IMG/VR virus record: IMGVR_UViG_3300030389_001299 | Span: 1-33,771 of that record | Length of the DNA stretch: 33,771 bases | Source of the DNA: a virus | Direction: 5' to 3' (one strand) | In this document: positions 6,304 to 14,934 of the stretch, piece by piece | Numbering within the stretch: position 1 is the stretch's first letter | Layout: every line of letters begins with the position of its first letter | Notes under the pieces: generated by a model | The model's input: only the letters and a program-made list of their open reading frames with translations | Databases searched by the model: none | What the model was told of the DNA's origin: nothing | Program-made: the position numbers and the translations under genes

Positions 6304-8549
6304 ATTCCTGCTGTGTTATTTATATTTCTATCTAATTCTTGTTGTGATGTAATTTCTTTGCCTACTACAAATGCTTTTACTGGTTTAGTAACTTGTCCTG
6401 ATACACTTTGTGCTAATTGTGATACTTGAGATTCACCTACCACATTAAAGTCAGGTGCTTCTACACTTATAGGTGCAGAACCTGCACCACTAGCACTACC
6501 ACCAGCACGAGCACCTGCTGCTCCACCACCACCAAACTTCTGTGCTAGTATTGTAGCTATAGATATACCTGCTGCTATATTATTTCTTAGTATCAAGGGT
6601 TCTACAACTGCTGTAAGTGTACCTAAAGCTGCAACGTTTTGTGCTCTAGCTGCTGCGTTAGCTGCTTGTGTTTTTATGATAACATCTGCTATTTTAGCAC
6701 CTTTTTCAATTAAGAATGCAGCTTTTGCTACCTTTTCATTTTCACCAGCTATATTTGTTAAAAATTGTGATATGCCTTGAGCAAAACCAACAAATTCTAG
6801 GTTAATTGCTTTTCTTCTTTCTAAAGTAGCTAATTCTTTATCTAATTGTAAATCTGCTATTTCCATTTGTGTAAATGCAAATTCTTTTCTTCTTTCTGCA
6901 AGTTGTGCTTCAGAGTCACCACTTGCTTTAGCTGTTTCTATTGCTGCGTTATTTGCTATTTGGTCTATTTCTAATTGCTGTGTTTTTGTATCAAAGAAAT
7001 CATTAGTAAACTGTGTAAATTTTCTAAGTCTATCAATTTCTGCATCTTCTATAGCTCTATTACTAGCTAAGACCTGTTGTCTTTCTTTTTCTGACAGCTT
7101 TTGTTTCTTCACAAAAAATGCTTCATCTATGGATATTAAAGTATCTCTAAATTTAGTATTTGCGTCTATCATCATAGACTGAAATTCTTTTTCTGCATTT
7201 GCTATTAATACATTTGCATTTTTTGCACCTTTAACTCTTTCTTTAAACTCTTCTAATCTTTTTTCTTCTCTTTCCTTAAATCTATCTAAAAGCCTTTGTG
7301 CTTCTTTGATTGTAAATTCTTTATCTAAATCTAAAAGTTCTTGTCTAGTTCTTCTTTCAAGCATCGCTGCATCTTTATCAAACTTTAATTTAAATTTAGA
7401 TATATCAAACAATCTTTCTTGGAATTCTCTAAATCTTCTTTTAGATCCAGCACCTGTTCTTTTAGTTATTTGTTCTTCTAGTTTCTCTTGTATTTCTGCT
7501 GCATCCTTTACAACTTGGTTGAACTGGTCAGAAGTGGCTTTTGATAATCGTTTAAATAACTCTACAGGGTCTCTATCATCTCCAAATAGTAATCTTGGTA
7601 GCAAACCTTTTCCATCTTCTCCTACACCAGTTGTTGTAAAAGTAGCTCTTAAGTTATCTAAAAAACCAATATTATCTTTTAATATTTGTCTTCTTTCATC
7701 TTCATCTTCAGTAGCTAGTAATTTTTGTTCTAGTTGTCTGTTTTTCTCATTCTTTAAGAATAAATCTCTGTTGGCTTCAAGAAGTGCTTCTAATTCAGCT
7801 CTAAGTGTAGCTTGTTTTATAAAATTCTCTGTAGCTTTTGTAAGGTCATCTATGCTTAATTTATTTTCTTTGTCAAGATTTATAATATTAGGCATTACTT
7901 TTTCAAGCTCTTTGAGTGCGTTGTTTCTTATCTTTTGTGGAACATTTGCTTTGCCTAATATATCTATATAGTTGTTTAACTCAACTTCTTGTGCTTCTAT
8001 AGCCTTAGTGGCTTCATCAAATTTCTTTTTAAAGTCTTCTAAAGCACCACCTGTTCCCTTAAAGAATTTAAGTAGTTTTGGACCAAAAGATATTAATAAT
8101 TGCAAAGCAATTAAAACACCACCTGTACCAATTAGACTTCTACCTAACTCTTTGAATGAAGCTATAAAACCACCATTGGTTTTAGCAAAACTTTGAAATA
8201 AACTTACTAACTGAGATAAGTTGTTTGCTATAGCTGTAAAACCAAAACTAGCATCTGAAGCTAACCTACCTGTTTCTAATAATATAGCGTTATTTAATCC
8301 TGATTGTGTTCTGTTTTTATTTGCTGCATTTGCTGCGTTTATTTGTGCTAAAGCAAGTTCTTGTACTTGTCTTTTAGTAATCTGTCTTTGTAAGTTGCTT
8401 TTCTCTTGTGCAATAGCATTAGCTAATTCAGATTTAGTCATTTTATCTATAGACTTAGATAAAACGTCTGTAGCTTTTTTAACTTCGTTAATTTTAGTTT
8501 TAGCTTCTCCTGACTGGAGATTTATCCTAATTAGAATTTCCTCTGCCAT
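6300..8549 (-). CDS. Tail tape measure protein
   Basis: 749 residues, the second-longest gene. Long heptad-like Lys/Glu-rich helices span residues about 10-80 and 160-560. A hydrophobic segment (about 140-160, LIGTGGVLIALQLLISFG) could reach the membrane on ejection. The C-terminal third is Ala/Gly-rich (AAARAQNVAALGTLTAVVE, then FGGGGAAGARAGGSASGAG). This architecture is typical of siphovirus tape measures, which set tail length; the general ratio of about 0.15 nm per residue would suggest a tail near 110 nm. The start ATG at 8549 lies inside the end of the preceding 52-aa gene, and the stop overlaps the protease start (ATGA). Confidence 0.85.
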   Translation of the reverse strand: MAEEILIRINLQSGEAKTKINEVKKATDVLSKSIDKMTKSELANAIAQEKSNLQRQITKRQVQELALAQINAANAANKNRTQSGLNNAILLETGRLASDASFGFTAIANNLSQLVSLFQSFAKTNGGFIASFKELGRSLIGTGGVLIALQLLISFGPKLLKFFKGTGGALEDFKKKFDEATKAIEAQEVELNNYIDILGKANVPQKIRNNALKELEKVMPNIINLDKENKLSIDDLTKATENFIKQATLRAELEALLEANRDLFLKNEKNRQLEQKLLATEDEDERRQILKDNIGFLDNLRATFTTTGVGEDGKGLLPRLLFGDDRDPVELFKRLSKATSDQFNQVVKDAAEIQEKLEEQITKRTGAGSKRRFREFQERLFDISKFKLKFDKDAAMLERRTRQELLDLDKEFTIKEAQRLLDRFKEREEKRLEEFKERVKGAKNANVLIANAEKEFQSMMIDANTKFRDTLISIDEAFFVKKQKLSEKERQQVLASNRAIEDAEIDRLRKFTQFTNDFFDTKTQQLEIDQIANNAAIETAKASGDSEAQLAERRKEFAFTQMEIADLQLDKELATLERRKAINLEFVGFAQGISQFLTNIAGENEKVAKAAFLIEKGAKIADVIIKTQAANAAARAQNVAALGTLTAVVEPLILRNNIAAGISIATILAQKFGGGGAAGARAGGSASGAGSAPISVEAPDFNVVGESQVSQLAQSVSGQVTKPVKAFVVGKEITSQQELDRNINNTAGI

Positions 8550-8685
8550 ATCTTATTCTTTTAAGTGTTTGCTTAAGTTCTTTGATATCACTAACAGCTT
8601 TATATTTGCCTTTAGCAATATCAACATTTTCTGATACTCCGTACCAGTTGTCAGCATTTAATAATTCTAATATCTCTTTTATCAT
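8527..8685 (-). CDS. Small protein upstream of tape measure (52 aa)
   Basis: A 52-codon gene that begins at ATG 8685, overlapping the stop of the 828-aa gene as ATGA, and ends 23 bases inside the tape measure gene. The protein begins MIKEILELLNADNWYGVSE and ends basic (LKRIRYGRGNSN). It is mostly helical. The tight overlaps on both sides argue that it is translated. Position suggests a tail assembly or tape-measure-associated factor, but I recognise no family. Confidence 0.7.
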   Translation of the reverse strand: MIKEILELLNADNWYGVSENVDIAKGKYKAVSDIKELKQTLKRIRYGRGNSN

Positions 8686-11168
8686 AACTGCTCGTCAGTT
8701 GTTAAATTAAGTAATTCAAGAGTAGCTTCTCCTGTGGTTAAGTTTGTGTTTATAGAATTAATCCGATACACCTTATCTTGTATCTTAAGTTGATCATTTA
8801 ACCTAAATTGTATCATAAAACTCGCAGGTAAATAAGCATTGTATTTGTATATTCTTTTTGCTTTGTTAAATACAGATTCTACATATGTTTTATAAAACTT
8901 CTTGTACAAAGAATTAGTTGTGCCATTGTAATCTATAAGCTGATATTCGTCAACTTCATTGTCAAAGTTAAGTGTATGAGCTGGTGGTCTAAATATTTTA
9001 TATCCTTCACCTGTAGTAAATATATTACTCTGTAAAGATAGCTGCGTATCACTGTCAACAGTTTTAACTAGGGTAGTAGTATTATCTGTAGTATTTTTTA
9101 CCACATCACCTACAGCTAAAGTAGATGTAAAGTTTTGCCCTGAATCAACTAATTTATTCTCTACTGTAGATGTAGTAGTGCCTGTTTCTAATGGTGATGC
9201 TTCGTTAGATCCTTCTTCGTTTGTGTTAGATGGTCTAAAGTATTTTGTCAGACCTAAGTTCGTGCTACCATCATTATAATTTATTTTTGTTGTAATACTG
9301 GTTTTATTTATCCCATAAAATAATAAAGGTTTTGTAAGTATAGGTTCATAATTACCTTTAGATGCTTTATCTGCTGCTACTTCTATTAATCCATTACCAT
9401 TTGTATCAACACCTTCTTCAAATCTAAAATCACCTTTAGCAGAATAGCCTACTTGTATTTCTGTAGCTGCTAAATCAGCATCACCCAAATCTAATAGTCT
9501 TTCAAATTTCATATGCTCAAAGGGTAATTGTATTTCGTATTTAGTACCTCTATCTATTTCATCAGGAAATACTTCTTCTAATTTAAACTCGGCATCACCA
9601 AATATTTTGTTAAACCTTTCTCTATGTTCTTCTGCTAACAATGTTTTAGGTTCTTGATATTTCAAATCTATTTCATTAAATGGTAAAGATACATCTACCC
9701 TATGTTGTCTTATATCTATAAAATCAGTTATATCTATTGTGCCACCTGATGGGTTACTGGTAGCTGATGTATAAAATGTATCTAATGTTTGTACTTTAAT
9801 TTTATTAAAGTCTACGTGAGATCTATCATCTATAAAAAATGCAGTAAGATTAAACATCTTAAACAAACCACCTAAAAAGTCTATTACTTTCATTTTAGGT
9901 ATGTGATCTAAAATATTAATATTTGTAATTAATGATAAAGAGGTATCTGTTTTATCATATGTTTCGGTTACATCTACAGCATCATCATCAGTACCAGTGT
10001 TAAATAAAAATGTTACTTTGGGCGTTATATCTAAAGCTATGGTCGAAGATACACTTACCTTTAAATTAACTGTTCCAATAGTATTATTATTTATTAGAAA
10101 ACCTACAGAGCCATTGTCACCTTTGGTTTTATTAGAAGCTACAATAGAACCTGTATCTACATTAGTTATTTTAATTGTGTATTCTTTATCTTGATTGCTT
10201 ACGGTTTTTATAAGCACTGTCATATCATAATTTTGTGTACTCGTGCCATCTGTAGTAATACTAAAAACCTCATTAGTGTAACTAACATTATCTATATTTA
10301 AAGATGTTGCATTAAATTCACTAGATTTCAATGTTCTAACAAAAGACTCCTCTGTATTACCTGAAGAATATTCATTAATATTGTCTTTGTTTCTACTTAG
10401 CCACATATATAGATTTGAAAAAGCAGTAGAGCTAAAAAAGTTGTTTGTACTTCCTGTTACATCTCTAGTAAAGCTAACAGAGTATTTACTTTCTATAGCT
10501 TCTATAATATGCAATACTCTTAAAGCTGGTTTTAAATCACTATATTCTAAACCTCTGTGGATGTTTTGTGAATTTGGATTTGATGGGTTATGATATATAT
10601 TACCATCAAAATTATCTTGAAATGCAAGACTACTTGACGAATTATAAAATAATCTTTTTTTACTTGTTATAAGTGGATATATGATTGAATCTGTTTGTGA
10701 ATTTAAATCTAACCCATCCTGTAAACCATTTGATACGTTAGTGCTACTATATTCGTGATCATAATTACTTAGATAAGATAAAGATTCTAATTCATCGTCA
10801 CCGATCAGATCCTTTAGTTTTATAAGATTGCTATAAAAAACTATCTCATATGAACTAGGTTTTTTCATCTTCATATTTACACCATTTAAAAACACTTTAC
10901 CAGTTTTAAATGATGCGTGATTTATAAATATTTCAGCATCTACTTTTTTTCTAGCATCAAAGAAATTACTTGTAATATTTGTTTTATAGAAATGTTTAAA
11001 TACTTTATTATTTGTATCGGAAGCAGGAATAGTAAATGTTTGTGTAAAGTCAGAAAATACCATTTTAATATCTCTGACATCTTGAATCTTTGATGTGTAT
11101 TCTATATTCTCATCATCAAATAAATCTAACCTTTCATTGTCTACAAATATTTGTACTACTCTTTTCAT
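8682..11168 (-). CDS. Large tail structural protein (828 aa), probable distal tail/baseplate component
   Basis: The longest protein of the window. The N-terminus, MKRVVQIFVDNERLDLFDDE, then SDFTQTFTIPASDTNNKVFKH, and VFYSNLIKLKDLIGDDELESL, is a pattern I recognise from large virion proteins of Bacteroidetes phages. The middle is Ser/Thr/Asn-rich and strand-rich (about residues 100-480). A conserved-looking stretch follows (IDIRQHRVDVSLPFNEIDLKYQ, about 480-505). The C-terminus contains KIQDKVYRINSINTNLTTGE, as in tail-tip proteins that end in a small beta domain. Start and stop both overlap neighbours (ATG/stop sharing at 11168, ATGA at 8682). A tail-tip role is inferred. Confidence 0.72.
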   Translation of the reverse strand: MKRVVQIFVDNERLDLFDDENIEYTSKIQDVRDIKMVFSDFTQTFTIPASDTNNKVFKHFYKTNITSNFFDARKKVDAEIFINHASFKTGKVFLNGVNMKMKKPSSYEIVFYSNLIKLKDLIGDDELESLSYLSNYDHEYSSTNVSNGLQDGLDLNSQTDSIIYPLITSKKRLFYNSSSSLAFQDNFDGNIYHNPSNPNSQNIHRGLEYSDLKPALRVLHIIEAIESKYSVSFTRDVTGSTNNFFSSTAFSNLYMWLSRNKDNINEYSSGNTEESFVRTLKSSEFNATSLNIDNVSYTNEVFSITTDGTSTQNYDMTVLIKTVSNQDKEYTIKITNVDTGSIVASNKTKGDNGSVGFLINNNTIGTVNLKVSVSSTIALDITPKVTFLFNTGTDDDAVDVTETYDKTDTSLSLITNINILDHIPKMKVIDFLGGLFKMFNLTAFFIDDRSHVDFNKIKVQTLDTFYTSATSNPSGGTIDITDFIDIRQHRVDVSLPFNEIDLKYQEPKTLLAEEHRERFNKIFGDAEFKLEEVFPDEIDRGTKYEIQLPFEHMKFERLLDLGDADLAATEIQVGYSAKGDFRFEEGVDTNGNGLIEVAADKASKGNYEPILTKPLLFYGINKTSITTKINYNDGSTNLGLTKYFRPSNTNEEGSNEASPLETGTTTSTVENKLVDSGQNFTSTLAVGDVVKNTTDNTTTLVKTVDSDTQLSLQSNIFTTGEGYKIFRPPAHTLNFDNEVDEYQLIDYNGTTNSLYKKFYKTYVESVFNKAKRIYKYNAYLPASFMIQFRLNDQLKIQDKVYRINSINTNLTTGEATLELLNLTTDEQL

Positions 11169-12283
11169 TATCTTATGCTTTGTACAAAATCAGAATCTGC
11201 TTCAAAATCTATAGCATAATTTATAAGTTTATCTTCTTTACTTCTTAGTAGTCTTACTGAACCTGTAACTACTTTAATTGGTATAGCTAACGAAAAAGCT
11301 GGGTTACTAGGACTTTGTCTAAATCTATCGTGTATATATACAAATTCAGAAACCAATAATTCTTTTAACACTTGATTATATTGTTCATTTATAAAACCAG
11401 TATTCATAGTAAATATTTCTTTACCTTGATTTTCTAAGTATCTTGTTTGATGATCCGATTCATTGTAGTTAGCTACACCAGTAACATCTATTATAGATGC
11501 TTTGTAGTCTTCTCTTGCTGCGTTTATAGAATCTCTTTTTAGTGCAAAAAACCACATATCTTGTATTACACCGTTCTTATTAGTAAAGCTAATTTTATGT
11601 GGTATATTTTTACATTCATCTATACATTTAATTAAGACGGTTCTTTCCTTACCGTTGCTGGTTTGATATGTGAATTTAGTCGTATTACTAGGTACATTAC
11701 TTGTAGTTACAACATTGTTTGAGTTTCCAATCATAGTACCAGTCTTGTCAATTGTTATTGCTGGTAGTGGTGGATTCAGTCTTACACCTTGTGCGACAGT
11801 ATAAGGTGTAAATGTACCAGTAGCCTGTGTCACTAAAGTAGTTGTGTCTTGAAAATATTCGACCTTAGTAACACCGTTCACAGGAGAAACAAAAAATGGA
11901 ACTGTAAGTGTGCTACCACAAAGATTGTGTATAATGTTATTAGATATCATTAAGTCTTTTGATAACTCAGGATTTACACCATCAGATAATTGACCATATC
12001 CTCTAAATGCCATATGTAATTCTGATGTTTCGTCTGTGGTAGAAGCATCATCGTATGTTCTTTTTATATCCCATTGTACCCAAGCAGACTGTTCAATATT
12101 TTCGTAATTGCCATCAAATTTTACTTTAACATAGTCTTTTATAAGTTCTGCTACTTCAAAAACTATACTCGTAGAATGTGTAGATCTGACTTTATTTAAA
12201 GTATATCTAGGTGTAGCTGGTTTTTGTGTTGAGTCTCCAGTCCATACATATAATTTTAATTCTGCTGATGATATCTGTGCCAT
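11168..12283 (-). CDS. Tail structural protein (371 aa)
   Basis: 371 residues, strand-rich, with AELKLYVWTGDSTQKPATP near the N-terminus, and then FEVAELIKDYVKVKFDGNYE and WVQWDIKRTYDD. C-terminal half: HKISFTNKNGVIQDMWFFAL (about 235) and then KELLVSEFVYIHDR. I recall similar sequences next to the large 800-aa-class virion protein in flavobacterial phages, where they are annotated only as structural. It lies between two other tail proteins with overlapping or 1-base junctions. No catalytic motif is seen. Part of the tail tip or baseplate is the likely role. Confidence 0.68.
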   Translation of the reverse strand: MAQISSAELKLYVWTGDSTQKPATPRYTLNKVRSTHSTSIVFEVAELIKDYVKVKFDGNYENIEQSAWVQWDIKRTYDDASTTDETSELHMAFRGYGQLSDGVNPELSKDLMISNNIIHNLCGSTLTVPFFVSPVNGVTKVEYFQDTTTLVTQATGTFTPYTVAQGVRLNPPLPAITIDKTGTMIGNSNNVVTTSNVPSNTTKFTYQTSNGKERTVLIKCIDECKNIPHKISFTNKNGVIQDMWFFALKRDSINAAREDYKASIIDVTGVANYNESDHQTRYLENQGKEIFTMNTGFINEQYNQVLKELLVSEFVYIHDRFRQSPSNPAFSLAIPIKVVTGSVRLLRSKEDKLINYAIDFEADSDFVQSIR

Positions 12284-12284
12284 A

Positions 12285-13799
12285 TTATAAAGGTATAGTT
12301 ATTGCTTGTGAGGTAGGTGTGTTTACCTTTAATGATACTGGATTTAAATCTTGAATTTGTTCAAAAGGTGTTAAGTGATCAGGTAAAAGTACACTTTGCG
12401 ATAAATCTTCTACAGCAGGATTTTCTATTTCAAATCTATGTTTAAAGTTTTGTTTATCAAAATTTAAATCTGTGTTATTATTGCCTTCAAAGTCTAATGT
12501 TAATTTTGAACTTGAACCGTACATTATACCTCTAAATACCATAGCTTCTGCTGGACCAGCGTTTGTACCAGCATTGGTAGATAATGGTGGTGCTATATAA
12601 AGACCTGAGGGAGTATGAGTATAGTTTTTTACTGTATGTTTAGATATTGATATCTGAAATACAAGTTTTTCTAAGTTTATAGTGCTGTCATCAAAATTAT
12701 TTGGCAGTAAAACCTCAATAGTATTTTTACCATCTGATATAAAATTATTTCCCTTATATGTAACTTTTGTGTTTACGTTTGTGGCACTAAAAGTTCGTAT
12801 AGAAAAATCAGCAGTATTACCATTGGGTATGTTGCCCATAAACTCTCTATTTCTAATTGAGTTGCCACCAGATGAAAGTGTCAAAGGTGTAAGTGGTGTA
12901 AGTCCAGTACCTGCTGCACCTGAAGTAGTTTCTGCTTGAATAAATCTTCTAGTGTTTATAAATTGTGATGAATCGTGTTGAAATCTACCAACACCCATAA
13001 TCGTACCTGTTGCTGCTTGAAACACTTCTTCATTCACAGCAGTTTGACTTGTAAACCTTAAATCACCATCACCTAATTCTACACCGTTTAGTTTTACGGA
13101 TGGTCTAAATTGTGTTTGTACACGACTATCTACCACAGTATTTAAAGAGCTAAAACTTATAACTGTAACTACTGTGTCAGGCACTGTAGTGACATCACGC
13201 TTAGGTGGACAAGTTAGTGATATAGTCATTCCTGCATTAGTTACAACTGGAACGTGAAGTTGGAATCTTAAGTTACCTGTATGTGATGATGAATTGTAAG
13301 CAAATGTTTTTGTTATATCTAAATTACCATCGGAATCTGCTGTTCCTGAAAGACCACTTGTGGTATAACCTGCTTGTGTAAAGTTTGTACTATGGTCTGT
13401 TAAACCAACATTTTCAAATGCTGTACCTGTAGTTATACTTGTTTGAGGTACATTAGCTAAAACATCCATTCTAATTCTTACAGGTGTCTGTAAATCGTTT
13501 AGACTTACAACATAATTACCATTTTCTCTTCCACCAGTGTCTATTTCAAAATTATAAACTTGTGCTCCAACACGACCTATAGCTTGTGGACTAGCACCAC
13601 AAACTAAAGTTCTTTCTTGAAATACGTGATTTGAATTTTTTACAGGATCACATTGTGGCAGGTTGGGGTTTGCTATACAAGGATCTACTGGTAAACAGTT
13701 ACCACTGGGGTCAGTAAGACAAGGATCGGTTGGGTCTATCTTAGCAGTTTCTTTTTGTACAGTAATAAAAAATGGTGATCTGACGTTAATCTTTTTCAT
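12285..13799 (-). CDS. Tail structural protein with Cys/Pro-rich N-terminal segment (504 aa)
   Basis: 504 residues. It begins MKKINVRSPFFITVQKE, an opening I recall from virion proteins of Bacteroidetes phages. A short Cys/Pro/Asp-rich stretch follows, with five Cys between residues about 27 and 67 (DPCLTDPSGNCLPVDPC and later CDPV and CGAS), then a long Thr/Asn/Ser-rich strand-forming body. This looks like an elongated beta-rich tail or fibre-like protein with a disulfide- or metal-stabilised N-terminal knob. Gene junctions are one base to either neighbour. Exact role unknown. Confidence 0.65.
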   Translation of the reverse strand: MKKINVRSPFFITVQKETAKIDPTDPCLTDPSGNCLPVDPCIANPNLPQCDPVKNSNHVFQERTLVCGASPQAIGRVGAQVYNFEIDTGGRENGNYVVSLNDLQTPVRIRMDVLANVPQTSITTGTAFENVGLTDHSTNFTQAGYTTSGLSGTADSDGNLDITKTFAYNSSSHTGNLRFQLHVPVVTNAGMTISLTCPPKRDVTTVPDTVVTVISFSSLNTVVDSRVQTQFRPSVKLNGVELGDGDLRFTSQTAVNEEVFQAATGTIMGVGRFQHDSSQFINTRRFIQAETTSGAAGTGLTPLTPLTLSSGGNSIRNREFMGNIPNGNTADFSIRTFSATNVNTKVTYKGNNFISDGKNTIEVLLPNNFDDSTINLEKLVFQISISKHTVKNYTHTPSGLYIAPPLSTNAGTNAGPAEAMVFRGIMYGSSSKLTLDFEGNNNTDLNFDKQNFKHRFEIENPAVEDLSQSVLLPDHLTPFEQIQDLNPVSLKVNTPTSQAITIPL

Positions 13800-14297
13800 C
13801 TATTTAAATTTTATAGTTTTGTTACCTACATCTAATCCTTGCTCTTTTAATATGTCTTTTATAGAAACTTTTAAATCTTTTACAAATGGTGCAATAAGTT
13901 TTAAGTTACCACGTTCTCTATCTACAAGTGGTTTTATAAACACATTTTTATTTATTCCTACTCTACGTATTTTAAGTGTTACTCTACTTGCTATTTTTCT
14001 CAAACTTAGTGTACCATATAAGTCGACAGGTTTTTGTATAAGCCAGTTAGCTATATCTGATACTTGTGGTAATTTTGGTGGTTTACCACCTTCTTCTATA
14101 GTTTTAAGATAATCATTACCTACAATCTCAATTCCAAAAGCATCTAGAGAATCTTCTACAATATTTTGTCTAAGTGAATTCTTAGCAGCACCAGTATAGG
14201 TAATTTTCTTATTATCTAAGCTTTTCTTAAGTAATCTTATAAGTCTTTTAGAATAAGACTTTAAATATGCTTTTGTATTATTTAATTTTATTGACAT
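13800..14297 (-). CDS. Neck / tail completion protein (HK97 gp10-like)
   Basis: 165 residues, basic, alpha/beta. Key segment: YLKTIEEGGKPPKLPQVSDI followed by ANWLIQKPV, a pattern typical of HK97 gp10-like head-tail joining proteins, with the conserved E-x-G-x-x-P turn. The C-terminus is Lys-rich (VKDLKVSIKDILKEQG). The start overlaps the tail terminator gene by 10 bases. In the virion it would sit at the head-tail junction. The assignment is moderate: the turn motif and the neighbour support it. Confidence 0.68.
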   Translation of the reverse strand: MSIKLNNTKAYLKSYSKRLIRLLKKSLDNKKITYTGAAKNSLRQNIVEDSLDAFGIEIVGNDYLKTIEEGGKPPKLPQVSDIANWLIQKPVDLYGTLSLRKIASRVTLKIRRVGINKNVFIKPLVDRERGNLKLIAPFVKDLKVSIKDILKEQGLDVGNKTIKFK

Positions 14298-14779
14298 TCT
14301 GTTCCGTCTCTATTTAATAGTGCCATATCATTATTAGGTGTTCTGATCGATAAATCCATTGACCAACCTGTAACTTTATTTTCAAACTTATCTTCAAATA
14401 ACTGAGCTGTAGGATCTGTGTTTAGATGAAATAAATCATCATATAGTTCACCCCTTCTTATTGCAGACTGTATACCATTGACAACTGTAAGAAGTGTATT
14501 TTGTATATCGTGCTTGTTGTCTAAACCTAAATGTGGTTTTGACTTATCTTGCTTGTCATCTTTGTCTTCATCTACCAAATCCATCACAACAATATTTATG
14601 TTGATATTCATAATGTGTTCTTCAAATGCTACGTTTTGAATATTTATATGTGCCAATGGAAAAATAGTTTGTTTTGATAAATCAACTTCTAACAAATCAC
14701 CAAAGGTTACAGTATTGATAGAAACATTTCCATTTAGGTAAGTATGTAATTTATCAATAATATTATAATAGCTTTTCAT
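14288..14779 (-). CDS. Tail terminator-like protein
   Basis: 163 residues. It has SKQTIFPLAHINIQNVAFEE (about 35-54), then a strand pair NININIVVMDLVDEDKDD, then NTLLTVVNGIQSAIRRGELYDD and FENKVTGWSMDLSIRTPN at the C-terminus. I recognise this pattern from neck/tail terminator proteins of flavobacterial phages. ATG 14779-14777 overlaps the stop of the -1 frame of the tail chaperone gene as ATGA, so it is coupled to that frame. It would cap the tail tube after assembly. Confidence 0.68.
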   Translation of the reverse strand: MKSYYNIIDKLHTYLNGNVSINTVTFGDLLEVDLSKQTIFPLAHINIQNVAFEEHIMNININIVVMDLVDEDKDDKQDKSKPHLGLDNKHDIQNTLLTVVNGIQSAIRRGELYDDLFHLNTDPTAQLFEDKFENKVTGWSMDLSIRTPNNDMALLNRDGTECQ

Positions 14780-14934
14780 TTAAACTTCTTCTTTATCATT
14801 TGTCTTTCGAGATCGTTTTTTTGTTTTTCAAACGAGAGGAAGGTGAGACATTGGTGTATCGGAAGTTTTGTAACTTCGTCAAATTTTCTGACATCTCCTC
14901 TAGCGAGTGCATAAATTGATTGATACCAACCCCA
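14776..14934 (-). CDS. -1 frame extension of the tail assembly chaperone (GT-like)
   Basis: This is the -1 frame that follows a candidate slip site and would add 52 residues to residue 203 of the gene below, giving about 255 residues. It reads WGWYQSIYALARGDVRKFDE, then VTKLPIHQCLTFLSF and a Lys/Glu-rich end. The GWxxxIYxLARGD...VTKL pattern is what I recall from C-terminal parts of tail chaperones in Bacteroidetes phages. Third codon positions are mostly A/T here, as elsewhere in this genome, while the overlapping 0 frame is more G/C at third positions. Its stop overlaps the next ATG as ATGA. The frame is also open upstream to about 15051 with no ATG. Confidence 0.65.
   Translation of the reverse strand, partial: WGWYQSIYALARGDVRKFDEVTKLPIHQCLTFLSFEKQKNDLERQMIKKKFK

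Noticed and set aside
7306-7971. Long plus-strand reading frame (221 codons) antisense to the tape measure gene
   Set aside because: Its product is Ser/Leu/Phe low-complexity, it has no leader or promoter, and the opposite strand has a clear tape measure protein. Repeated Glu/Lys/Ala codons on the minus strand leave the antisense frame free of stops.
8221-8634. Plus-strand frame of 137 codons antisense to the tape measure start
   Set aside because: Antisense shadow; hydrophobic composition comes from Glu/Lys-rich codons on the other strand, and it crosses two real gene starts.
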